Part shown: positions 58,560-64,000 of the stretch, piece by piece
Layout: every line of letters begins with the position of its first letter
Position numbering within the stretch: position 1 is the stretch's first letter
Assembly (NCBI RefSeq): GCF_030272615.1
Contig: NC_081405.1
Location: 647,654,920 to 647,718,919 of the forward strand
Length of the DNA: 64,000 nucleotides
DNA from: Cryptomeria japonica
Lineage: Eukaryota > Streptophyta > Pinopsida > Cupressales > Cupressaceae
Direction of reading: 5' to 3'
Position numbers and translations under genes: made by a program
The notes under the pieces: model-generated
What the model was told of the DNA's origin: nothing
What the model saw: the letters and a program-made list of their open reading frames with translations, nothing else
Databases searched by the model: none

Positions 58560-60147
58560 CTGTTCTTTGTTTCTTGGTTGGCTGAGCTCCATTGGATTGA
58601 GGATTATTTACCATCCTAGAAGAGTTAGCAGTCTTCTTCACCTCTCACACTACTTCATTAGACTCTATCTCTACATCTACAACAATGGCTGCAACATATA
58701 CCCTTTTAGGCTTCTCCTTCTTCCTTTTCTCTATTCCACCAGTTGACTTATATTGTGTCTTAGGTGGAGGAACAGGCTTCTGAGCTCCGGAGGTAGGTGT
58801 TGACTTGTTTTGGCTTGGCTTGGTTTGCTTGGAGGGAGTTTAGACTGGTTTTGTCTTCTTAGGCTTTACCATATCCTCCTCTTTTAGAATGTTCTAGTCT
58901 CTAGCCCTTTGTACAACTTCCTTGGTTATTCCCATTTGTTCTTCAAGCTCTTCTACTTCTTTTCTACCTTTCCTCTTCCTTTTGGGTTTAGTGAATTTCT
59001 TATGCAAGTCTAAACTTTTCTCCTTATAAGTACTGATCCTCTCTTCCTTCTCATCTACCGATTTACTTAGAAGATATTATACATAAGAATCAAGAGAGTT
59101 TCCATCTACTTCATATCCCATGGGCATGATCCAAACTATTCTTAGTTCAACTGCCTCCATATGGCATTGGTCTTTGTCTACCATGAAACATATAGTATCC
59201 TCATATTTTTCAATAATGTCCTTTGGAATTCTCTCTCTTCTTTGCATCATAGCCTGAAATGATTTAAAATAACCCCACAAAGCAGATTTTTGTGCAATTA
59301 CATCACCCAATCCTTGCAAACCTTCTTTGATTTGAACTACCATTGGTTTATCATAAGCCCACTGCACTTTTCCTACATCAGGAATTTCATTGAAAAAGTA
59401 AAGTGCCAAATAGATAATCAAAGAACCAAACTTGAAAACATGTTTCTTATCTTGTTTAATCTTCTCTAGATTGCTCAAAAGCTTACTGAGAAGTACTACG
59501 CATAGATCATATTTCTTATCCTCGTTGAGTATCTGATAGGATGCATATATTGTAATACTGAATACATAATTTTGTTTGTCAGAATGGTACACCTTATATC
59601 CTATCACCATTGAAGTAAATCTCACATCATGTTCAACAATATCACTTATTGTCATCGACTGATTATCATGATGGGATCTAGTTACCTCTATTACTGTTGT
59701 GCTCTTGACATGTCTCAGACTGAGGATCTCAGCAATTGCATTTAAATAGGTTACCACTTGAATGGATTTCTTTGTGATCTTATGAGGTTTATCTAACCAT
59801 ATGAACTAATCATGGATTAGGCTCAAGACATATCTTACCCATTTGGGTTCATCAAAAACTAGAAAGTGGACAAACTAGATAAAACCCTTGTCTTGCAATG
59901 ATTTGAAATCGGGCTTAAGATTTCCCATCTCATTTATCATATGCTTAGTGTATAATGATAGCATGTCTTCATTTCCAAGATCTTCGATATTGTAGTGAAT
60001 GTGCACCCTAATATCCTTGTTATGCAATACTCCATACAACAAAGAACAAAATGCTCCATTCGGATCATCTTCTACCGATTTGAATAGATGTTTCTTGAAT
60101 ATTGGCCTTGCCCTATTAGTGATCTCTACTACCAATGGAGTTGCCAC
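58560..60147 (-). pseudogene. Extra ORF of Copia-3, unknown function
   Basis: A long frame begins near 60147 (MATPLVVEITNRARPIFKKH) and continues, with two stops near 59877 and 59808, into a 226-codon open stretch (59757-59077). A strongly basic, Lys/Pro-rich tail follows to about 58560 (KPKRKRKGRKEVEELEEQ near 58975). The folded part has alternating hydrophobic and charged segments but no motif that I recognise. It is in the same orientation as the upstream gag. It might be an element-encoded accessory protein; it does not resemble integrase, reverse transcriptase, protease or a known envelope-like protein. Confidence 0.5.
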
Positions 60148-60577
60148 ACCAGATAATGTAATTATGAAAATAGGGTATGAAAAAAAAATTGAGCACGGAT
60201 AAATACCTTTTCAATTTTAACCAAATGGAAGGAATCATTGTTGGATCACTTCAAGCTCTATTTTCACGACTTAATCTTGTTCACCTTGCTCTCCTACTCT
60301 TTCTCTTTGTTCACAATGTAAGGAATGAATGATAGAATTCCTTTTTATCCTTTGAAAACCTAATTTTAAGTTTTAATAAATGCACAACCCTAAGGACTTC
60401 CTGGATACCCTGCTTCTCAAAATTTCATCATCGAATTCTCTGATAGGCATGAAATATTCCTGATATCAATTGCACAACTAATCACAATAATCTACAACCT
60501 TCCGCAATTGGTTACAGATCTCTAAAAGGGTCTTTTAAGGATCTGCATGAAAATCTTCCCCCTAAGGCCCAAATACC

Positions 60578-61754
60578 TTAGTTACCAGATGAGGTTCCAA
60601 CACTAGAATTGGGTGTGGAGCCATTCTGTGCATTTAAATCTTCCTTCTTAACCCACATCTTCTTATGATTCTCTCTGACTTCTTCAACATTTTCTTTGCC
60701 CTCTTCATTAGATTGGTTCTTGTCAATCAAAGCATTCTTTCTCACATTCTTGCTTCTGCAATATTTTGCAATGTGACTGGATTTGTTGCATGCATAGCAA
60801 ACAACATTTCCTTGCATAGGCCTAAAGTTCATCTGATTTGGTCTCGTCCTACACTAGTTAGAAATATGACCAAACATTCCACAAGCATAGAATCTTTTAT
60901 TTTGGAAATTATTCATCACTATTCTACACATGTTTGATTTATGACCAAATTTGTTGCATATGAAACATTGACTGGTAAAGGTAGAACCATTATTCATCAT
61001 CCTATTTCTGCATTTACTTGCCCTATGACTGAATTTATTGCAAACAAAACATTTACCATTGAATTTATAAGCATTAGGTTGTCTTACTAGAGATCTATTT
61101 CTCTTTTGATGATTGCTTTGTCTAAAACTAGAGGATTCTCCTTTCTCATATCCAAAGTCCTCACATGTATCTCCCATTTCTCTAAATTTCTAGCATCTCA
61201 TCTATTCTAGATGAGATAGCTTTGAATTTTTATTGGTTCTCATTAGCAGTGCACACTTCATCTCTCAAAATTATGATTTGCCTTTCAATTTCTTTCTCAT
61301 CATTCTTGGATTGCACCAATTCAAGTTTCAATTGAACATTCTCATAGTTCAATATGCAACATTCATCAGATCTATCCTTCAAAGACTGAGTCAAATTTTC
61401 CTCATTCTTCTTCCTATCTTCAATCTCCTTTGTTAGTTTCGTCAGAATTGATTACATCTCATTCCTCAAGTCTCCATTATCTCTAGCATGCTTCTCACAT
61501 TCATCTATCTTGCCTTGTGGGGCTTGATTGTCAATACTTTGTTCTTCTTTCTCCTTCAGTTTATACATTAGTTCCTTTCTCTTCTCTCTAAATCTCTTCA
61601 CTTGTTCTTTCAGAGATTCAATAAAGTTAGCAAATTCTTGACTTCCCCTTAGGCTACTCTTTTCTTCCGTCACTGCATCAAGATCTTCAAGTGCCATAGT
61701 AAGTTGTTTCTGCAAACCAAAGTCCATTGATTCAATCTTCCAAATATTCCTCAA
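60578..61754 (-). pseudogene. Copia-3 gag: coiled coil and four zinc knuckles
   Basis: On the minus strand a Glu/Lys/Gln-rich coiled-coil region (61754 to about 61200) precedes a basic stretch and four CCHC-type knuckles: CFVCNKFSHRASKC, CFICNKFGHKSNMC, a third with its first Cys replaced (YACGMFGHISN, then a stop before the last Cys), and CYACNKSSHIAKYC near 60790. The coiled-coil plus multiple-knuckle layout resembles Copia-2 gag. There are stops near 61452, 61233 and 60853, and one frameshift near 61180. Confidence 0.7.
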
Positions 61755-61780
61755 GATGTTAGGCTTCTTTCGAGGAACTA

Positions 61781-61794
61781 AGCTCTTATATCAA
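61781..61794 (-). other. Degenerate primer-binding site of Copia-3
   Basis: Minus strand TTGATATAAGAGCT resembles TTGGTATCAGAGC with two transitions and a C-to-A change. It follows an LTR end of CCAACA, as in Copia-1. Confidence 0.55.
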
Positions 61795-61795
61795 T

Positions 61796-62679
61796 TGTTG
61801 GAATCAATGAAAAATGAGAGTGGGATGAATTAGTGTTCTATTACTACAGACCGAAGTCCATTATGAGTAAATTTATGCAACCAAAATCAAGATCTACACA
61901 CTGTAGTCATACTCTATCGGATACTATGTTCCACCTTCTAGACTTATGCCTAATGAATAATGCAACTTCGGGTAAATGAAATCTACATATACTGGATATA
62001 ATTTTTGAATTGAGTTTTCATCAATGACAACTCCTAAACATGTCTCATGCATCAATCTTCATCAGGATAGTGTCTCTTGCCAATAGTAGTGTGCTATGGA
62101 TACCATTAAAGGTGCGCACATGGATCAATTTTGGTCCAAAAATGCTAGAAAATGAACAACTATTGATACACATGAAATTTATTAATGAGTGTTTAATCCA
62201 ATATACATGATTAATAAAGTGCATTTTATTTCCACCAGTCAATATTTAGTTCAATATGCATGGTTAATAAACTGCATTTTATGTCTGCCAATCAATAATT
62301 CATTTGACTCTTTAACTATTTGGAAACATATCCAAATTGATGATTGTCTTAACTTCTTCATGGGCCTCCTATACTATGCACATTATTGAGTAAACTAGAA
62401 TCTGCAATTTAACATTTTTACCTAAGTTATTCTCCTTACTTTGCTCCAGCGTACTCATACTGGCTGTGAAGGTGTTGCCAAGGGTTGCATAATTTGGCTT
62501 TACATCTGCCAATTAAGGACCACTTGAAAGTAACTATAACCTTTTTGAAATCTATTTTGAACATATTCTATAGTATTTACAATCTATGAGATTTCATTCT
62601 ATCAAACATTATATGTGCATGTTTATGCTTCCACAACATCTGACAAAATTCATGAACAAATTTGTATTTTAAACTTACA
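61796..62679 (-). repeat. Probable Copia-3 5' LTR
   Basis: On the plus strand it starts TGTTGGAATC at 61796, the complement of an LTR end. The outer boundary was not found. It includes a direct duplication of about 53 bp (62205-62255 and 62255-62300, both with ttaataaa.tgcattttat). Confidence 0.45.
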
Positions 62680-63000
62680 TACATTAGTTGTAGATAATCC
62701 ATTGTTAACAAATGTATTAAGATTTTTTGGACCATTATAATATGTAATGTATATACCTGCATTTATTTGGGTAGTGAGATTATCTAAGCCTATGCCAGAA
62801 TATCCAAAATAAACACTAATTAGCAAGTCCAAATATGGGGCCAACAGTTCCTTGATTCCATGTCCTTCAGCTATAATGAAATGTTAGAATTATAAATGCA
62901 ATGAAATATGAAAATGGGTTAATAAAAAATCAAACAAAACCAAACAAACAACAATATTCCAATTGATAATACCAAATTCACTCAATAAACAATAGTAATT
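62680..63000 (-). pseudogene. GDSL gene fragment (exon 2 plus intron sequence)
   Basis: About 320 bp match 10655-10935 of the intact GDSL gene: part of intron 2, exon 2 and the start of intron 1. Exon 2 has lost about 20 bases (after ttagcaagtc) and carries several substitutions. Because intron sequence is included, it arose by duplication at the DNA level and not from a spliced RNA. It cannot encode an enzyme. Confidence 0.8.
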
Positions 63001-63005
63001 AAATG

Positions 63006-63950
63006 CAAACTATCGTTGCAAGGCCTCCCGCCCAAGTTGTGAATTAAAAAATCTACTATGTTACTCACAATGACTCTCATGCATGTGTTGCATTGGACCC
63101 TATCATTGTCTCTACACATGGCATTTTTGCTACTGTCTGTCCTATCATCAGCTGTGGAGTGGTTTGTCAGTGTGCCCCCTCCACGTCTATGGCTCGTCCT
63201 AAGAAAAAGAACTCCTCAAAGATGCCAAAATGTGGGAAGAAGGTAATTGAACACATTTTTAGTTGTACAATTATTTGAAAATTTTGAAATCAAGTATTAG
63301 TTGGGGTTTGTAGATTGATTAGTGTTTTTTGTCTATTTTATATGTACAATGACCATTGAGCTATGTGGATTTGTGAATGCACCTTATTCGCTCGTGCATC
63401 AAGAGAGGGCGGAGGTATGTATCTCTACTTTATTTTCTTGATTTCATGATTATATGCATGCATACATGTGAACTTGTGATAGATTATAATCTTATAATTT
63501 TTTTATACAGGAAATATCCATACCTATTTCATCAATGGTGAACCCTCCTCCATGCACTAGAGAAGCATCTCAGAATCTAGTACACTTTTGTTTGATATGT
63601 AAAATTAATTGTTTTTAACCTACAATACTTATTATTATATTAATTGTATTTAATCTTTGAAATTATTTGAGTCATCCTCAATTCATTGGAGAAGCATCTT
63701 AGGCACAAGTACATCATTGTTCTCTATATTATATCTTTTATGTATTTTTGATTTATTAATGTTAGTACATTGTATTAATTATACATTTAATCTACAATAG
63801 ACCCCTTCACGGTATGGCCATAACGTGGATCCATTTTAGTATGTCTTCAAGAAAATTCCTAAGAGTGACAAGGAGAGGAGAGTGAAGACATTAGCTCCTG
63901 GATCAGCCGATGAGGTAATCTACATTTTAATTGCAAAAAATTATAGTTAA
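63006..63950 (+). other. Possible small exons of an unidentified gene, running off the window
   Basis: An open stretch up to 63240 (with one TAA near 63045) ends in a lysine-rich piece, MARPKKKNSSKMPKCGKK, followed by a GT donor. Further short segments have plausible splice borders: about 63358-63415 (LCGFVNAPYSLVHQERAE, then gtatgt), 63511-63585 (after ttatacag) and 63800-63914 (KKIPKSDKERRVKTLAPG, then gtaatc). I do not recognise a family. The small-exon style and the lysine-rich penultimate piece recall the end of the ORF1-like gene at 25105-25195, so it could be part of another transposon copy. That is weak. Confidence 0.3.
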
Positions 63951-64000
63951 ATGCATAGTTATGTTGTTAATTGTGAACTATTTTCTACAAAATAATTCTA

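Larger units (their letters stand above)
58520..61795 (-). mobile_element. Copia-3, pol-less gag element with an extra ORF
   Basis: Minus-strand element remnant. A primer-binding-like motif sits at 61781-61794, and the order is gag (coiled coil, zinc knuckles) and then a second ORF of unknown function. Integrase and reverse transcriptase motifs are absent. The left side is cut at the Copia-2 LTR junction (58519/58520), so whether pol existed beyond cannot be known. Confidence 0.6.

Overview
The window looks like plant nuclear DNA from a large, repeat-rich genome. A gymnosperm (conifer-type) genome is my inference, from the density and decay of the nested transposable elements. I see no bacterial operon, tRNA, rRNA or CRISPR array. 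The only intact protein-coding gene I can support is a five-exon GDSL esterase/lipase on the minus strand (9691-11387). Almost everything else is mobile-element sequence in several layers.

Layout: (1) 1-5153 is the right-hand part of a DNA transposon (copy A). It consists of a 20-bp satellite array, a 1.1-kb polypurine tract and a terminal region, and it interrupts a Copia retrotransposon (Copia-1, 5154-9104, 3' LTR 7782-9104). (2) 9105-12700 holds the GDSL gene and its flanks. (3) 12750-21150 holds an eroded Copia pol remnant, a small minus-strand TRIM-like LTR element (about 14515-16375) and AT-rich DNA with no recognisable gene. (4) 21152-58519 is one large nest. A gag-only Copia element (Copia-2, LTRs 21152-38804 and 56370-58519) has a 15.3-kb DNA transposon (copy B, 22578-37916) inside its 5' LTR. 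It also has a 14.2-kb Ty3/Gypsy element of Tat type (40613-54856, minus strand, 5-bp duplication ACAAC) inside its gag. (5) 58520-62680 is another gag-bearing, pol-less Copia-type element on the minus strand (Copia-3). (6) 62680-63000 is a duplicated fragment of a GDSL gene, and from about 63006 to the window end there are possible small exons of an unidentified gene.

The most interesting system is the DNA transposon of copies A and B. Copy B has matching termini (GGGGTATGTGCAGGATC-type), a 3-bp ATT target duplication, and a near-identical empty site in the same window (the other LTR of Copia-2, near 57801-57815). It carries a decayed ORF1-like gene on the plus strand, a 360-bp tandem array, a decayed transposase-like gene on the minus strand (motifs VDFAENY, SDNCTGQFKN, GHGKGEHDG), and a 4.3-kb satellite array bounded by inverted arms and GA/CT tracts. 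Copy A shares the satellite and the right terminus, so the satellite seems to travel with this transposon family. I could not assign the transposase to a named superfamily.

Most reading frames of the mobile elements are broken mainly by nonsense codons that fit C-to-T/G-to-A changes, with few frameshifts. That is the pattern expected from deamination of methylated cytosine in silenced repeats. All comparisons were made by eye, so copy numbers and divergence values are estimates.
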